Assembly (NCBI GenBank): GCA_030696345.1
Contig: JAUYSK010000007.1
Span: forward strand, 62,001-126,000
Direction: 5' to 3'
Length of the DNA: 64,000 bases
Origin: Azonexus sp.
GTDB taxonomy: Bacteria > Pseudomonadota > Gammaproteobacteria > Burkholderiales > Rhodocyclaceae
How positions within the stretch are numbered: position 1 is the stretch's first letter; the number at the start of each line of letters is the position of its first letter. The translations under genes were made by a program, and so were the position numbers. Shown here piece by piece: positions 37,322 through 47,928 of the stretch. A model generated the notes under the pieces. The model was not told where the DNA came from and ran no database searches. It was given only the letters and a program-made list of their open reading frames with translations.

Positions 37322-38203
37322 CAGTCTTTTCGGCCACAAGCGACCATCTGGCCCCGGTTCACCCACACCAATCAATCGGTCATCGGCATAAACTCGAATC
37401 TTGCCGGCAAAACCCTCAGGTAGTTCGACCGGATTGCCATGGCGAAAGCGTTCTGCTGCATCGCCCTCAACCGTCACGGCAGGCAGCGTGACCAGCAAGG
37501 CATCAACCGGTTGCAGCAACGCTGTCCGCGCCGCCTCATCAAGCGCTTCCAACTCGGCCAGGGTCACCGCATGTGCCAGATCAAGGTCACCCACCACTGT
37601 TCGCCGCAAACCCGCAAGATGAGCCCCGCAACCCAGCACCGCACCAATATCAGCAGCCAGTACCCGGATGTAGGTACCCTTGCTGCAAGCAACGCGCAAC
37701 GTCAGGCTGTCACCGGAAAAATCCAGACATTCAATGGCATAGATGGTTACTGCACGCGGCTGGCGCTCGACCTCGATTCCCTGCCGGGCCAGTTCGTACA
37801 ATGGCCGGCCGTTGCGTTTGAGCGCTGAATGCATGGGCGGAATTTGCTGGATATCACCAGTAAATTTAGGCAAAATCCGCAAAATATCGCTTTTTACGAC
37901 GTTGACCGCAGCAGTCGCGATCACCACGCCGTCAGCATCGCCGGAGTCGGTTGTCACCCCAAGTTTGACTACCGCTTCGTAAGTCTTGTCGGCATCGAGC
38001 AGATCGGCGGAGAACTTGGTCGCTTCGCCAAAACACAGCGGCAACAAGCCAGTAGCCAGCGGATCAAGCGTGCCGGTATGACCGCCCTTCGCCGCCGAAA
38101 AAAGGCGACGCACCTTTTGCAAAGCATCGTTGGAGGTCAGACCGAGGGGCTTGTCGAGCAATAGAACACCGTCGACCTGCTTCCAGGTCTTTTTAACTTG
38201 CAT
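37304..38203 (-). CDS. truB: tRNA pseudouridine(55) synthase
   Basis: TruB, 299 residues. It has GVLLLDKPLGLTSNDALQ, the catalytic Asp in KGGHTGTLDPLATGLL, YEAVVKLGVTTDSGD and CSKGTYIRVLAADIG. It converts U55 in the T loop of tRNAs. It lies six bases after rbfA in the rimP-nusA-infB-rbfA-truB operon. Confidence 0.97.
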   Translation of the reverse strand: MQVKKTWKQVDGVLLLDKPLGLTSNDALQKVRRLFSAAKGGHTGTLDPLATGLLPLCFGEATKFSADLLDADKTYEAVVKLGVTTDSGDADGVVIATAAVNVVKSDILRILPKFTGDIQQIPPMHSALKRNGRPLYELARQGIEVERQPRAVTIYAIECLDFSGDSLTLRVACSKGTYIRVLAADIGAVLGCGAHLAGLRRTVVGDLDLAHAVTLAELEALDEAARTALLQPVDALLVTLPAVTVEGDAAERFRHGNPVELPEGFAGKIRVYADDRLIGVGEPGPDGRLWPKRLVQLAI

Positions 38204-38209
38204 GGAAGC

Positions 38210-38581
38210 TCAGTCTTCCGGTGTCAGGTCGCTGACCGCATTGGCCTGGCTAATCAGCAAGGACATGCTGGCGCCACGTTCAATGGAGTTGTCGTAAACG
38301 AAATGCAGTTCAGGCAGCGTGTGAATGTGAATCCGACGCCCCAGTTCACGACGCAGGAAACCCGCAGCGCGCTTCAGACCGCGCTCGATTTCTTCGAGAT
38401 GCTCGTCATTGAGTGTCGCGTAGAAAACTTTGGCGTGCGCGTAATCCGGCGTCAACTCGACAGCTGTCAGGCTGATCATGCCAACGCGCGGATCCTTCAA
38501 CTCGGTCCGGATAAGATCGGCTAGGTCGCGGCGAACTTGCTCCGCGACCCGGTCACTACGCTGAAAACCCTTCTTCTTCAT
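38210..38581 (-). CDS. rbfA: ribosome-binding factor A
   Basis: RbfA, 123 residues, KH-like fold with DRVAEQVRRDLADLIRTELKDPRVG and HAKVFYATLN, then FLRRELGRRIHIHTLPELHFVYDNSIERG. It helps mature the 5' end of 16S rRNA in the small subunit. Its ATG overlaps the infB stop by one base (TAATG), so translation is coupled. Confidence 0.97.
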   Translation of the reverse strand: MKKKGFQRSDRVAEQVRRDLADLIRTELKDPRVGMISLTAVELTPDYAHAKVFYATLNDEHLEEIERGLKRAAGFLRRELGRRIHIHTLPELHFVYDNSIERGASMSLLISQANAVSDLTPED

Positions 38582-41301
38582 TACAGCGAACGCGCCACTT
38601 CCTGAATTTCGTACACTTCGAGGTGATCACCCTCTTGGATGTCGTTGTTATTCTTCAGCGACAGACCACATTCAAAGTTACTGCGAACTTCCTTGACGTC
38701 GTCCTTGAAGCGCTTGAGCGAGTCAAGTTCGCCATCCCACTGCACCACGTTATTGCGCAGCAGACGGACACGGGAGTTACGCTTGATGAAGCCTTCCTGG
38801 ACATAACAGCCAGCAATGGCACCCACCTTCGAGACCAGGAAGACCTGGCGAATCTCGACCATACCAGTAATCTGTTCGCGCTTCTCCGGCGACAGCATGC
38901 CGGAAAGTGCTGCCTTTACCTCGTCGACCGCGTCATAGATCACGTTGTAATAACGGATATCAACACCGAAGGTTTCGGCCAGCTTGCGCGAATTGGCATC
39001 GGCCCGGGTGTTGAAGCCGATGATGACCGCACCGGAAGCCTGCGCCAGATTGACGTCGGATTCGCTGATACCACCCACGGCACCGTGAATGATCTGAACC
39101 CGGACTTCTTCGTTGGAAAGCTTGGCCAGTGTCTGCACCAGCGCTTCCTGCGAACCCTGCACATCGGCCTTGACGATGAGGGGCAACATCTTGATTTCGC
39201 CCTCTTCCATCTGCTGGAACATGTTTTCCAGCTTGGCTGCCTGTTGCTTGGCCAGTTTGACGTCACGGAACTTGCCCTGACGGAACAGCGCGATTTCACG
39301 CGCCTTCTTTTCGTCGGCCAGAACGATGGCTTCTTCACCCGCCGCCGGAACATCCGACAAGCCAAGAATTTCAACCGGGATGGACGGACCCGCTTCGTTG
39401 ATCGGCTTGCCGTTTTCGTCCAGCATGGCACGAACCCGACCGGAAACCTGACCAGCCAGCACGACATCGCCGCGCTTCAAGGTGCCGGAAAGTACCAGCA
39501 TGGTCGCCACGGCGCCACGGCCCTTGTCAAGACGGGCTTCGATGATCAGGCCCTTGGCCGGCGCATCCTTCTGCGCCTTCAGTTCGAGAACTTCAGCCTG
39601 CAGCAGGACCTGCTCAAGCAATTCGTCGATGCCAGTACCCTTCTTGGCCGAAACCGAGACGAAGGGCGAATCACCGCCGTATTCTTCAGGAATGACGCCT
39701 TCGGCGACCAATTCCTGCTTGACGCGGTCCGGATTGGCATCCGGCTTGTCCATCTTGTTGATTGCCACAACCAACGGCACACCGGCCGCCTTGGCGTGGT
39801 GAATCGCTTCCTTGGTCTGCGGCATCACACCATCGTCAGCTGCGACAACCAGAATGACGATGTCGGTTGCCTTGGCACCGCGGGCTCGCATGGCCGTAAA
39901 GGCTTCGTGACCTGGGGTGTCGAGGAAGGTGACCATGCCACGATCAGTTTGAACGTGATAGGCACCAATGTGCTGGGTAATGCCACCGGCTTCGCCAGCC
40001 GCAACCTTGGCCCGACGAATGTAGTCGAGCAGCGAGGTCTTGCCGTGGTCGACGTGGCCCATGACGGTTACTACCGGAGCGCGCGGCTCAAGCGGCACAT
40101 CCTTGTGCTCGGCAGATTCTTCGAGGAAGGCATCCGGATCGTCCAGCTTGGCAGCAAACGCCTTGTGGCCCATTTCCTCGACGACAATCATTGCCGTTTC
40201 CTGATCAAGCACTTGATTGATGGTAACCATGGAACCCATCTTCATCATCGTCTTGATGATTTCAATCGCCTTGATCGCCATTTTGTGCGCCAGATCGGTC
40301 ACAGAAATGGTTTCCGGAACATGCACTTCGCGCACTACGATTTCTGTCGGGGCCTGGAAGCTGCCCTGACCATCATCGACCGCGTGACCATGCTTCTTGT
40401 GGCCACCGCGACCACTCTTCCATGAATTGCCGGTATCAGCAGAGCGCGTCTTGATGCCCGGCTTTTTCTTGCCATCGTCAGCGCGGCCATTGCCGCCCTT
40501 CTTGGCATCTTTGCCCGGTGCATCCGGCTTCTTGTGCAGCGTTCCCTTTTCGACCGTGCCTTCTTGCGCCTTGGCCTGAGCTGAAGCCTGCTGCTTGGCC
40601 AGCTCTGCCTCCTTGGCAGCAATCGAAGCGGCCTCGGCCTGCTGACGCGCCCGAACCAGATCGAGTTCACGTGCTTGCTTTACTTTCAACTCACGCTCTT
40701 GAATCTCGCGCAGTTGATTATGACGACTTGCCTGTTCCTGACGGACCCGCAACTCGCCTTCACCAATGATGGAGGCACGCGTCGGTGGGGCCTGTGGCGT
40801 CACCACTGGAGAAGCCGACTCGGCCTCCGGGGCAGACTCGACCACAATTTCAACCACAGGCTCGGGCACCGGTTCCGGCTCAGGTTCCGGCTCGGGAATA
40901 ACTTCAATGACCGGCTCAGGAATCGGCTCGGGAATAATTTCCACGACCTGCTCTTCCATCGGCAGATCTTCTTCCTTGGCCATCGATTCCGGGGAGTGAT
41001 CGCCAGGCTCGCGCTTGACCAGCACACGCTTCTTCCGCACTTCAACCTGTACGGTACGAGCGCGGCCATGGGAATCGGTCGCCTTGATCTCGGATGTCGA
41101 CTTGCGGGTCAGGGTAATCTTGGCCTTGGATTCGTCACCATGCGCCCGGCGCAGGTAATCGAGAAGCTTGGCTTTATCCTGGTCAGTCAGCGATTCGCTG
41201 GCGCCATCTTTACCGACACCGGCCTTGCCCAATTGCTCAAGCAAAGCCGCCTCCGGCATTTTAAGTTCAATGGCGAATTGTGAAACTGTTGTTGCGGACA
41301 T
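38581..41301 (-). CDS. infB: translation initiation factor IF-2
   Basis: IF-2, 906 residues. An N-terminal IF2N domain (1-55) is followed by a long charged, Glu/Pro- then Lys/Gly-rich linker (about 100-310), with a run of [12 protein letters not shown] residues, and a second IF2N-type region. The GTPase domain has GHVDHGKTS (G1), the G3 DTPGHEAF and NKMDKP (G4), followed by the beta-barrels and the C2 initiator-tRNA domain. It places fMet-tRNA on the 30S subunit. It lies 16 bases after nusA. The large reading frame on the opposite strand is a codon-bias shadow. Confidence 0.98.
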   Translation of the reverse strand: MSATTVSQFAIELKMPEAALLEQLGKAGVGKDGASESLTDQDKAKLLDYLRRAHGDESKAKITLTRKSTSEIKATDSHGRARTVQVEVRKKRVLVKREPGDHSPESMAKEEDLPMEEQVVEIIPEPIPEPVIEVIPEPEPEPEPVPEPVVEIVVESAPEAESASPVVTPQAPPTRASIIGEGELRVRQEQASRHNQLREIQERELKVKQARELDLVRARQQAEAASIAAKEAELAKQQASAQAKAQEGTVEKGTLHKKPDAPGKDAKKGGNGRADDGKKKPGIKTRSADTGNSWKSGRGGHKKHGHAVDDGQGSFQAPTEIVVREVHVPETISVTDLAHKMAIKAIEIIKTMMKMGSMVTINQVLDQETAMIVVEEMGHKAFAAKLDDPDAFLEESAEHKDVPLEPRAPVVTVMGHVDHGKTSLLDYIRRAKVAAGEAGGITQHIGAYHVQTDRGMVTFLDTPGHEAFTAMRARGAKATDIVILVVAADDGVMPQTKEAIHHAKAAGVPLVVAINKMDKPDANPDRVKQELVAEGVIPEEYGGDSPFVSVSAKKGTGIDELLEQVLLQAEVLELKAQKDAPAKGLIIEARLDKGRGAVATMLVLSGTLKRGDVVLAGQVSGRVRAMLDENGKPINEAGPSIPVEILGLSDVPAAGEEAIVLADEKKAREIALFRQGKFRDVKLAKQQAAKLENMFQQMEEGEIKMLPLIVKADVQGSQEALVQTLAKLSNEEVRVQIIHGAVGGISESDVNLAQASGAVIIGFNTRADANSRKLAETFGVDIRYYNVIYDAVDEVKAALSGMLSPEKREQITGMVEIRQVFLVSKVGAIAGCYVQEGFIKRNSRVRLLRNNVVQWDGELDSLKRFKDDVKEVRSNFECGLSLKNNNDIQEGDHLEVYEIQEVARSL

Positions 41302-41317
41302 ATTTGCTACCTCCCGC

Positions 41318-42790
41318 TCACTCGAACCAGTGAGCTCGTGCCTTCAGAATAAGTTCCTTGGCACGCTCGTCGTCAATGCCGGTCAATTCCGTGAGTTCAT
41401 CAACCGCCAGTTCAGCGAGATCATCGCGGGTCTTGACGCCATTTGCGGCCAATTTTGCAGCCAGTTCATTGCTCATACCTTCCAGACTAATCAGGTCCTC
41501 GGCCACGTTCTCAAGCTGCTCTTCGGCAGCAATCGCCTCAGTCAGCAGCACGTTACGGGCACGATTGCGCAATTCGTTGACGATATCCTCGTCCAGACCT
41601 TCAATCTCCAGCATTTCTGCCAGCGGTACATAAGCCACTTCTTCCAGCGTCGAGAAGCCCTCTTCGATCAGCAGATCAGAGAGCTCTTCGTCGATATCCA
41701 GCTTTTCCATGAAGATGACACGAGTCACTGCATATTCGGCTTCAGAACGCTTGGCCGACTCGTCCTGAGTCATCAGGTTGATGGTCCAACCGGTCAGCTC
41801 CGAAGCGAGGCGGACATTTTGTCCGCTGCGACCGATGGCAATGGCCAGGTTATCTTCATCAACCACGACGTCCATAACGTGCTTTTCTTCATCAACGACG
41901 ATGGAGGAAACCTCTGCCGGCGACAACGCACCAATCACGAACTGGGCCGGATCTGCCGACCACAAGACGATATCGATGTTCTCGCCACCGATTTCATTGC
42001 GAACAGCGGTCACCCGGGAACCGCGCAAACCAACGCAGGTACCGATCGGATCGACGCGCGGGTCGTTGGACTTGACGGCGATCTTGGCACGCAGGCCAGG
42101 GTCACGGGCACAGGCTTTCAATTCCATCAGACCGTCGGAAATCTCCGGCACTTCCATGTCAAACAGCTTGATGACGAATTCCGGCGCGGTACGCGACAGA
42201 ATGATCTGCGGCCCACGGGCATTGCGATCGATGCGCAGCAAATAGGCACGAATGCGGTCACCAATGCGCAGGTTTTCTTTCGGGATCATCTGGTCGCGTG
42301 GCAACAAGGCTTCGATCTTGCCGGCTTCGACAATGGCGTTACCGCGCTCCATGCGCTTGATGGTGCCGGAAACAACAAATTCCTTGCGATCCAGAAAGTC
42401 AGCCAGAATCTGCTCACGCTCTGCGTCGCGAATCTTTTGCAAAATGACCTGCTTGGCAGCCTGAGCCCCGATACGACCGAAGTCGATCGGCTCCAGTGGC
42501 TCCTCACGGGAATCACCCGTCTCAATTTCCGGATCGTCCTTCTGCGCTTCCGACAGCGGAATTTCCATGTATTCGTTAACGTATTCGTTGTCCGGCACAA
42601 CCTGCCAGCGACGGAAAGACTCGAAGCTCCCGGTATTGCGGTCTATCGAGATACGAACATCGGCTTCATCATGGATACGCTTCTTGGTCGCGGATGCGAG
42701 CGCCAGTTCAAGCGCACCGAAAACGATGTCCTTGCTGACGTTCTTTTCGCGGGCCAAAGCATCGACCAGCAGCAAAATTTCACGGCTCAT
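41318..42790 (-). CDS. nusA: transcription termination/antitermination factor NusA
   Basis: NusA, 490 residues. It has the N-terminal polymerase-binding domain (1-130), an S1 domain (about 135-200), KH1/KH2 domains ([23 protein letters not shown] and [22 protein letters not shown]) and two C-terminal acidic repeats (about 360-490) as in E. coli. It modulates pausing, termination and antitermination. The neighbouring rimP leader with an intrinsic terminator makes autoregulation by NusA plausible. Confidence 0.98.
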   Translation of the reverse strand: MSREILLLVDALAREKNVSKDIVFGALELALASATKKRIHDEADVRISIDRNTGSFESFRRWQVVPDNEYVNEYMEIPLSEAQKDDPEIETGDSREEPLEPIDFGRIGAQAAKQVILQKIRDAEREQILADFLDRKEFVVSGTIKRMERGNAIVEAGKIEALLPRDQMIPKENLRIGDRIRAYLLRIDRNARGPQIILSRTAPEFVIKLFDMEVPEISDGLMELKACARDPGLRAKIAVKSNDPRVDPIGTCVGLRGSRVTAVRNEIGGENIDIVLWSADPAQFVIGALSPAEVSSIVVDEEKHVMDVVVDEDNLAIAIGRSGQNVRLASELTGWTINLMTQDESAKRSEAEYAVTRVIFMEKLDIDEELSDLLIEEGFSTLEEVAYVPLAEMLEIEGLDEDIVNELRNRARNVLLTEAIAAEEQLENVAEDLISLEGMSNELAAKLAANGVKTRDDLAELAVDELTELTGIDDERAKELILKARAHWFE

Positions 42791-42811
42791 GGGCTAAAAC
42801 CTCCTAGTCCT

Positions 42812-43252
42812 TCAGTCGAAACGAGGCACCAGACGTGCCTTCTCGATATTGGTGAATTCCAGTTCCACATCATCTTTTTCGAGGCGCAAGCCAACCTTGC
42901 CGTCCTTGAGGCCCAGCAGCTCACCCTGGAAATTGCGGCGACCGCCGTGCGGAATACGTACCTTGATCTGAATCTCCTGACCGGCAAAGCGCGCAAAATC
43001 TTCTGCCTTCTTGACGACACGATCAAGGCCTGGCGAGGAAATTTCCAGACGGTCAAAATCGAAGTTCTCGACTTCAAAAACACGCGTCAGCTGATTCGAG
43101 ACCTTGGCGCAATCTTCGACATCGATTCCGTCAGTCCTGCCCGGCGCATCAATGAAGACACGAATCGTGCGACCGCGCGGTGACATCTCGACATCAACGA
43201 GTTCATAACCCAGACCAATAACGGTCGTTTCAAGGAGCGTGTTTAAATCCAT
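42812..43252 (-). CDS. rimP: ribosome maturation factor RimP
   Basis: RimP, 146 residues. It has LLETTVIGLGYELVDVEMSPRGRTIRVFID, the conserved DCAKVSNQLTRVFEVE and LEISSPGLDRVVKKAEDFARFAGQEI, and a C-terminal SH3-like domain. It is required for 30S maturation. The ATG at 43252 is preferred to a GTG two codons upstream. It is the first gene of the rimP-nusA-infB-rbfA-truB operon and lies only nine bases from the T tract of an intrinsic terminator in its own leader. Confidence 0.96.
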   Translation of the reverse strand: MDLNTLLETTVIGLGYELVDVEMSPRGRTIRVFIDAPGRTDGIDVEDCAKVSNQLTRVFEVENFDFDRLEISSPGLDRVVKKAEDFARFAGQEIQIKVRIPHGGRRNFQGELLGLKDGKVGLRLEKDDVELEFTNIEKARLVPRFD

Positions 43253-43261
43253 AGCCACAAA

Positions 43262-43283
43262 TAAAAAATGGGCGAAACGCCCA
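43262..43283 (-). terminator. intrinsic terminator in the rimP leader (possible attenuator)
   Basis: Read leftward, TGGGCG TTT CGCCCA forms a 6-bp stem with a 3-base loop followed by TTTTTTAT, ending nine bases before rimP. It lies downstream of the rimP promoter, so it can act within the operon's own leader as well as ending rluB read-through. Confidence 0.7.
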
Positions 43284-43285
43284 CC

Positions 43286-43304
43286 TTACATAAAAAGATG
43301 CCTC
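43286..43304 (-). promoter_or_regulatory. Shine-Dalgarno plus ATG-TAA start-stop element
   Basis: Read leftward, GAGG (43304-43301), nine bases and then ATG TAA (43291-43286) make a one-codon reading frame, two bases before the terminator stem. Ribosome occupancy here would cover the stem base and could prevent termination. It may be chance. Confidence 0.35.
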
Positions 43305-43335
43305 GCCAGAAATGACGAGAGGAACAAACCCGTGA

Positions 43336-43364
43336 ATTATAACGAGTTTACTCCCCTCGGTAAA
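43336..43364 (-). promoter_or_regulatory. rimP-nusA-infB operon promoter
   Basis: Read leftward: TTTACC (43364-43359), exactly 17 bases, then a perfect TATAAT (43341-43336). The predicted start is near 43329, giving a leader of about 77 bases that contains the start-stop element and the terminator. Confidence 0.6.
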
Positions 43365-43379
43365 TGAATCTGGCCGATT

Positions 43380-44429
43380 TTATGCACCTTCGAAGGGCAC
43401 TTCCTCCGGCTTGATCATTTTTTCAAGTTCACGCAGGAAAACCTTGACTTCCGCCTCTTCGAGCTCACGAACACGACCGCGTTTCAACTGCGGCGGCAAG
43501 GCAAACGGGCCGTAGCGAACCCGTATCAGACGGCTCACCGTACATTTGACGGCTTCGAACATGCGGCGCACTTCGCGATTGCGACCTTCGAAGAGGGTGA
43601 CGCGGTACCAGTGATTGGCTCCTTCGCCACCACCGTCGGTCAAAGTGGCGAAATTCGCCGGTCCATCTTCAAGTTGCACCCCTTCAAGCAGCAATTTCTG
43701 CGATTCCGGAGTCAGTTCCCCCAATACCCGTACCGCGTATTCGCGAACCAGCTCCGAACTCGGATGCATCATCTTGTTGGCCAGCACGCCGGAGGTGGTG
43801 AACAACAGCAAACCGGAGGTATTGAAATCAAGGCGACCAATGGCGATCCAGCGCCCGCCACGAATACGCGGCAACGCCGTGAAAACAGAGGGGCGACCTT
43901 CAGGGTCGTCACGCGAGACAATTTCGCCTTCCGGCTTGTGGTACATGACGACGCGCGGCGTCCGGGTCGTCGTGAAGCGCAAATTGACCAGACGGCCACC
44001 GATTTTGACCTTGTCGGTCGGAATGACACTCTGCCCGATCTCGGCGGTCACCCCATTGACGCTGATACGCCCGGCGGCAATCCAATCTTCCATTTCACGC
44101 CGCGAACCGATACCGGCCTGGGCCAGCACCTTTTGCAGGCGTTCCGGTTTGGATTCGAGCAGTGGCTTGCCATTGCGGCCTACCGTGCCGCGATTGGCAC
44201 GACCTGACTGCGCCCCCAGCCGCTGGCGCTTTGGCTTGGCAGTCACCTCGGAGGCCGGCGCATCTTCAGCTACCTGGCGCGGCGGACGTTCGCGCACTTC
44301 TTCCCTGACCGCTGCCCGTGGAGCAGCCATCTTGAAACGCGGGCGTTCACCACCTTTTTCCGGGCGTTGTTCGCGACCGCCTTCACCATTTTTGGGCGAT
44401 TGGCGGAGGGGGGTACGTTTAGTTTTCAT
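43380..44429 (-). CDS. rluB: 23S rRNA pseudouridine synthase (RluB type)
   Basis: A 349-residue RsuA/RluB-family enzyme. A basic, disordered N-terminal extension (about 1-95, rich in Arg, Lys, Pro) is followed by an S4 domain ([20 protein letters not shown]). The catalytic domain has the active Asp in [14 protein letters not shown] and [15 protein letters not shown]. It modifies U2605 of 23S rRNA (E. coli numbering) if it is RluB. Position directly after scpB, overlapping it by 11 bases, is the usual scpA-scpB-rluB order. Confidence 0.92.
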   Translation of the reverse strand: MKTKRTPLRQSPKNGEGGREQRPEKGGERPRFKMAAPRAAVREEVRERPPRQVAEDAPASEVTAKPKRQRLGAQSGRANRGTVGRNGKPLLESKPERLQKVLAQAGIGSRREMEDWIAAGRISVNGVTAEIGQSVIPTDKVKIGGRLVNLRFTTTRTPRVVMYHKPEGEIVSRDDPEGRPSVFTALPRIRGGRWIAIGRLDFNTSGLLLFTTSGVLANKMMHPSSELVREYAVRVLGELTPESQKLLLEGVQLEDGPANFATLTDGGGEGANHWYRVTLFEGRNREVRRMFEAVKCTVSRLIRVRYGPFALPPQLKRGRVRELEEAEVKVFLRELEKMIKPEEVPFEGA

Positions 44430-44961
44430 GGTTCAGCTCCAGTGTCTGGCTGATTTGTTCGAGTGGCGGCAGTTCGCTGACAGCACGCAAGCCCAGATCA
44501 TCGAGAAATTGTTTCGTTGTGGCAAACAGCGCCGGTCGGCCTGGCGTGTCGCGATGACCGACAACGTCGATCCAGCCGCGCTCCTCCAGGGTCTTTATCA
44601 CATTCGTATTCACCACCACACCACGGATTTCCTCGATATCACCACGCGTCACCGGCTGGCGATAAGCAATAATGGCGAGGGTTTCCAGCATGGCACGCGA
44701 GTATCTTGGCGGCTTTTCCGGATTTAGCCGTTCCAGGTAAGGCAAAAACTCAGCCCGCGTCCGGAAGCGCCAGCCGGAGGCAAGCTGAATCAGTTCAACC
44801 GGCCGCTCGGTCCATTCCTCGCGCAATTCATCAAGCAGCTTGCGCAGCATGTCAGTCGACAATTCTTCGTCAAACATTTTGCGCAATTCGAGCGGCGTCA
44901 TTGGCTCGCGCGCCGCGAGCAGCGCCGCTTCAAGCACCTTCTTGACCAGGCTCGGTTCCAC
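44419..44961 (-). CDS. scpB: segregation and condensation protein B
   Basis: ScpB, 180 residues, two winged-helix domains: [24 protein letters not shown] at the start and [24 protein letters not shown] in the second half. It dimerises and binds ScpA of the SMC condensin complex for chromosome segregation. Its start overlaps the end of scpA by 32 bases, which implies coupled translation. Confidence 0.95.
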   Translation of the reverse strand: MEPSLVKKVLEAALLAAREPMTPLELRKMFDEELSTDMLRKLLDELREEWTERPVELIQLASGWRFRTRAEFLPYLERLNPEKPPRYSRAMLETLAIIAYRQPVTRGDIEEIRGVVVNTNVIKTLEERGWIDVVGHRDTPGRPALFATTKQFLDDLGLRAVSELPPLEQISQTLELNHEN

Positions 44962-45769
44962 CTTGATGCACTCTCACGTAAATGGGCTGGAAAGCCTCGG
45001 ATTGGGTAAATTCGACCAGTTTTTCACGGGCCAACTCAAGCATCGCCAGGAAATGCACGACCAGGCCCGGCGGCCCCATTTCGGGATTGAACATGGTTTC
45101 AAACTGGACAAAACCGCCCTTCTCCTGAAGCAGACGCAGGATGATGCCCATATGTTCGCGCACCGACAACTCCTCACGACCAATCTTGTGATGCTTGTTC
45201 AGTCGGGCCTGACGAACCACCGCCATCCAGGCATCCTTCAGATCATCGACCGAGACCTCCGGCAAGCGCACAAGAAGCGACTTCTCGACCAGCGTCTCGA
45301 CCCAGAAAAACTCACGCTCGGCCTGTGGCAACTCATTCAGCTTCTGGCCGGCGATTTTCATCTGCTCGTATTCCATCAGCCGGCGAACCAGTTCCGCCCG
45401 AGGATCCTCTGCTTCATCCCCCTCGCCCAACTTGTGACGCGGCAACAGCATGCGCGACTTGATCTCGATCAGCATGGCCGCCATCACCAGGTAGTCGGCC
45501 GCCAACTCGAGATTGGTGGCCCGCATGCTTTCGATGTAATTCAGGTACTGCCGGGTCAGCGGCGCCATCGGGATATCAAGGATATCGACGTTGGCCTTGC
45601 GGATCAGGTAGAGCAACAGGTCAAGCGGTCCCTCGAAGGCGTCGAGCATGATGGCCAGCGCATCGGGCGGGATGTACAGGTCCTGCGGCAGGTGCTCCAG
45701 CGGCTGGCCGTAGATGCGGGCGACCGGTTCGAAAAGTGCCGCTTGAGGGGCGTCCACCGCAGCATTCAT
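44930..45769 (-). CDS. scpA: segregation and condensation protein A
   Basis: ScpA kleisin, 279 residues, with the conserved [32 protein letters not shown] and [19 protein letters not shown] near the N-terminus and the winged-helix C-terminus. It bridges SMC heads with ScpB. Its ATG follows the stop of the LAB_N gene without a gap. Confidence 0.95.
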   Translation of the reverse strand: MNAAVDAPQAALFEPVARIYGQPLEHLPQDLYIPPDALAIMLDAFEGPLDLLLYLIRKANVDILDIPMAPLTRQYLNYIESMRATNLELAADYLVMAAMLIEIKSRMLLPRHKLGEGDEAEDPRAELVRRLMEYEQMKIAGQKLNELPQAEREFFWVETLVEKSLLVRLPEVSVDDLKDAWMAVVRQARLNKHHKIGREELSVREHMGIILRLLQEKGGFVQFETMFNPEMGPPGLVVHFLAMLELAREKLVEFTQSEAFQPIYVRVHQGGTEPGQEGA

Positions 45770-46060
45770 TCAGGAAGCGGCCGCGCGGCCCTTGCCCTTG
45801 TAGTGCAGATGCAGGTTGCGAACATAGATGATCAGACTGAGCGCCTGACCAAAGATGAAGACCGGATCCTTGCGATGGATAGCGTATATGGTCAGCACAA
45901 TGCCGCCGGCCAGGCTGAAATACCAGAATGAAACGGGTATCACGACCATCTTTGCTTTTTCGCTGCTCCACCACTGGATGACGAAGCGCATCATGAACAG
46001 CGCCTGCCCACCAAAGCCGATGCCAAGCCAGATCAACGTTTCCCAGTCATAACCGTACAT
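45770..46060 (-). CDS. lipid-A-disaccharide synthase N-terminal domain-like membrane protein
   Basis: A 96-residue protein of the LAB_N family with three membrane segments and the conserved FGGQALFMMRFVIQWWSSEK and PVSFWYFSLAGGIVLTIYA. The domain is found alone in many proteobacteria and fused to LpxB in a few; its job is not established, though a link to lipid A or glycolipid handling is likely. It starts at an ATG overlapping the trpS stop (ATGA). Confidence 0.88.
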   Translation of the reverse strand: MYGYDWETLIWLGIGFGGQALFMMRFVIQWWSSEKAKMVVIPVSFWYFSLAGGIVLTIYAIHRKDPVFIFGQALSLIIYVRNLHLHYKGKGRAAAS

Positions 46061-47262
46061 CAGTGGTATTCCAGCCCCATGGCTTCGCGCACATCGCGCA
46101 TGGTTTCACGCGCCAGTTCGCGGGCCTTCTCGCAACCGTCCGCAATGATGTTCTTGACCAATGTCGGATCATCGAGATAAATCTGCGCCCGTTCGCGCAT
46201 CGGTGCCTGCTCCGCCAAAATGCCATCAATCACCGGCTGCTTGCATTCAAGACAGCCAATGCCCGCGGTACGGCACCCCTGTTGCACCCACTCCTTGCAA
46301 CCCTCGTTGGAATAAACCTGATGCAACTGCCAGACCGGGCACTTGGTCGGCTCACCCGGATCATGACGGCGAACGCGGGCCGGGTCGGTCGGCATGCTCT
46401 TGACCTTTTTGGCCACCGACTCTTCGGACTCACGCAGCGTGATCGTGTTGTTGTATGACTTGGACATCTTCTGCCCATCCAGCCCCGGCATTTTCGAGGC
46501 TTCAGTAAGCAGGTAGCCCGGTTCAACCAGGATCATCTTCCCCGTACCTTCGAGGTAACCGAATAGCCGCTCACGGTCACCTGTTGAAAGATGCTGGATT
46601 TCATTGAGTACGGCCTTGGCCTGTTCAACCGCTTCCTTGTCGCCATTCTGCTGAAAGCGGGTGCGCAATTCTTCATACAGGCGCGCCTTCTTGCTGCCCA
46701 GCTTCTTGACAGCTTCGCGTGCCTTGTCCTCAAAGCCCGGTTCACGGCCATACATGTGATTGAAACGGCGGGCAAGTTCGCGGGTAAATTCAACGTGTGG
46801 AATCTGGTCCTCACCCACCGGCACCTTGTCGGCGCGGTAAATCAGGATATCGGCGCTCATCAGCAGCGGATAGCCAAGGAAGCCGTATGTCGACAGATCC
46901 TTGTTATCAAGCTTTTCCTGCTGATCCTTGTAGGTCGGCACCCGTTCCAGCCAACCAAGGGGCGTCATCATCGACATCAGCAGATGCAATTCGGCGTGTT
47001 CCGGCACTTTGGACTGGATGAACAAGGTGGCCTGATTGGGATCAACACCGGCGGCCAGCCAGTCGATGATCATGTCCCAGGTCGCCTTTTCGATACCCTG
47101 CGGGTTGTCGTAATGGGTCGTCAGTGCGTGCCAGTCAGCAACAAAGAACAGGCACGGATACTCGTGCTGGAGCCTGACCCAGTTCTTGAGAACACCGTGG
47201 TAGTGACCGAGATGAAGTGCGCCCGTGGGGCGCATGCCGGATAGAACACGTTCTGCGTACAT
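46060..47262 (-). CDS. trpS: tryptophan-tRNA ligase
   Basis: Class I synthetase, 400 residues, with the HIGH-type motif GALHLGHYHG (about 14-23), the KMSKS motif in GQKMSKSYNN (about 270), and an insert with paired cysteines near residue 300-335 typical of the longer proteobacterial TrpRS (E. coli TrpRS is about 334 residues). It charges tRNA-Trp. It is coupled to the LAB_N gene downstream and follows the M50 protease by six bases. Confidence 0.95.
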   Translation of the reverse strand: MYAERVLSGMRPTGALHLGHYHGVLKNWVRLQHEYPCLFFVADWHALTTHYDNPQGIEKATWDMIIDWLAAGVDPNQATLFIQSKVPEHAELHLLMSMMTPLGWLERVPTYKDQQEKLDNKDLSTYGFLGYPLLMSADILIYRADKVPVGEDQIPHVEFTRELARRFNHMYGREPGFEDKAREAVKKLGSKKARLYEELRTRFQQNGDKEAVEQAKAVLNEIQHLSTGDRERLFGYLEGTGKMILVEPGYLLTEASKMPGLDGQKMSKSYNNTITLRESEESVAKKVKSMPTDPARVRRHDPGEPTKCPVWQLHQVYSNEGCKEWVQQGCRTAGIGCLECKQPVIDGILAEQAPMRERAQIYLDDPTLVKNIIADGCEKARELARETMRDVREAMGLEYH

Positions 47263-47268
47263 AGTCGT

Positions 47269-47922
47269 TCAGTAAAGTCCAAAAATGGATTCGATGGCCC
47301 GTGCGGCGAGGACTACCAGAGGGCTCATGATGGTGCCGAGAATACCGGTGAACATCAGAAGCAACAAAATCGGAAAGCCCCAAGGCTCAATTTTCGCGAA
47401 TTTCCAGGCCAGGCTATGCGGCAGCAGACTGACGGCGATCCGCCCGCCATCAAGGGGGGGCAACGGCAACATATTGAGTACCATCAGAACGCAATTGACG
47501 ATGATGCCGATCTTGCTCATTTCTGAAAGCGGCACAGTGAAATCGTTGCCCGGCATCAACCAGGCCAGTTTGAGCATGAACGCCCAGCAGAAAGCCATGA
47601 ACAGATTGGCGGCCGGACCGGCAGCAGCAACCCATAGCATGTCCTGCTTCGGATTGCGCATGCGACTGAAATCGACAGGTACCGGCTTGGCATAACCAAA
47701 AAGGAAGGTTCCGCCGGAAAAAAGCAGGATGGCGATCGGAATAATGATGGTGCCGACCATATCGATATGGCGAAGCGGATTCAGGCTGATCCGCCCCTGC
47801 TGCCAGGCCGTCGGATCACCAAAGTGGCGGGCTGCATAGCCGTGGGCTGCTTCATGTAGCGTGATTGCGAAAATTACCGGCAAAGCCGCAATTGCGATGG
47901 TCTGTATCAGACTTTCAAACAT
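47269..47922 (-). CDS. site-2 protease-type M50 metalloprotease
   Basis: A 217-residue membrane zinc protease of the short Rip/YwhC group. HEAAHGYAARHFGD supplies the HExxH zinc ligands near residue 23, and NMLPLPPLDGGR supplies the third ligand Asp. It has five or six membrane helices and no PDZ domain. Its target is unknown. It sits between yciO and trpS with six-base gaps, so it is part of the operon. Confidence 0.9.
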   Translation of the reverse strand: MFESLIQTIAIAALPVIFAITLHEAAHGYAARHFGDPTAWQQGRISLNPLRHIDMVGTIIIPIAILLFSGGTFLFGYAKPVPVDFSRMRNPKQDMLWVAAAGPAANLFMAFCWAFMLKLAWLMPGNDFTVPLSEMSKIGIIVNCVLMVLNMLPLPPLDGGRIAVSLLPHSLAWKFAKIEPWGFPILLLLMFTGILGTIMSPLVVLAARAIESIFGLY

Positions 47923-47928
47923 GGGCGC

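Noticed and set aside
38623..40425. 600-codon open frame opposite infB
   Set aside because: Antisense shadow of the IF-2 gene with no Shine-Dalgarno or domain; the biased codon use of infB removes stops on the other strand.
41168..43183. 671-codon open frame opposite nusA and parts of infB and rimP
   Set aside because: Crosses three essential genes on the opposite strand and shows no protein-like domain.
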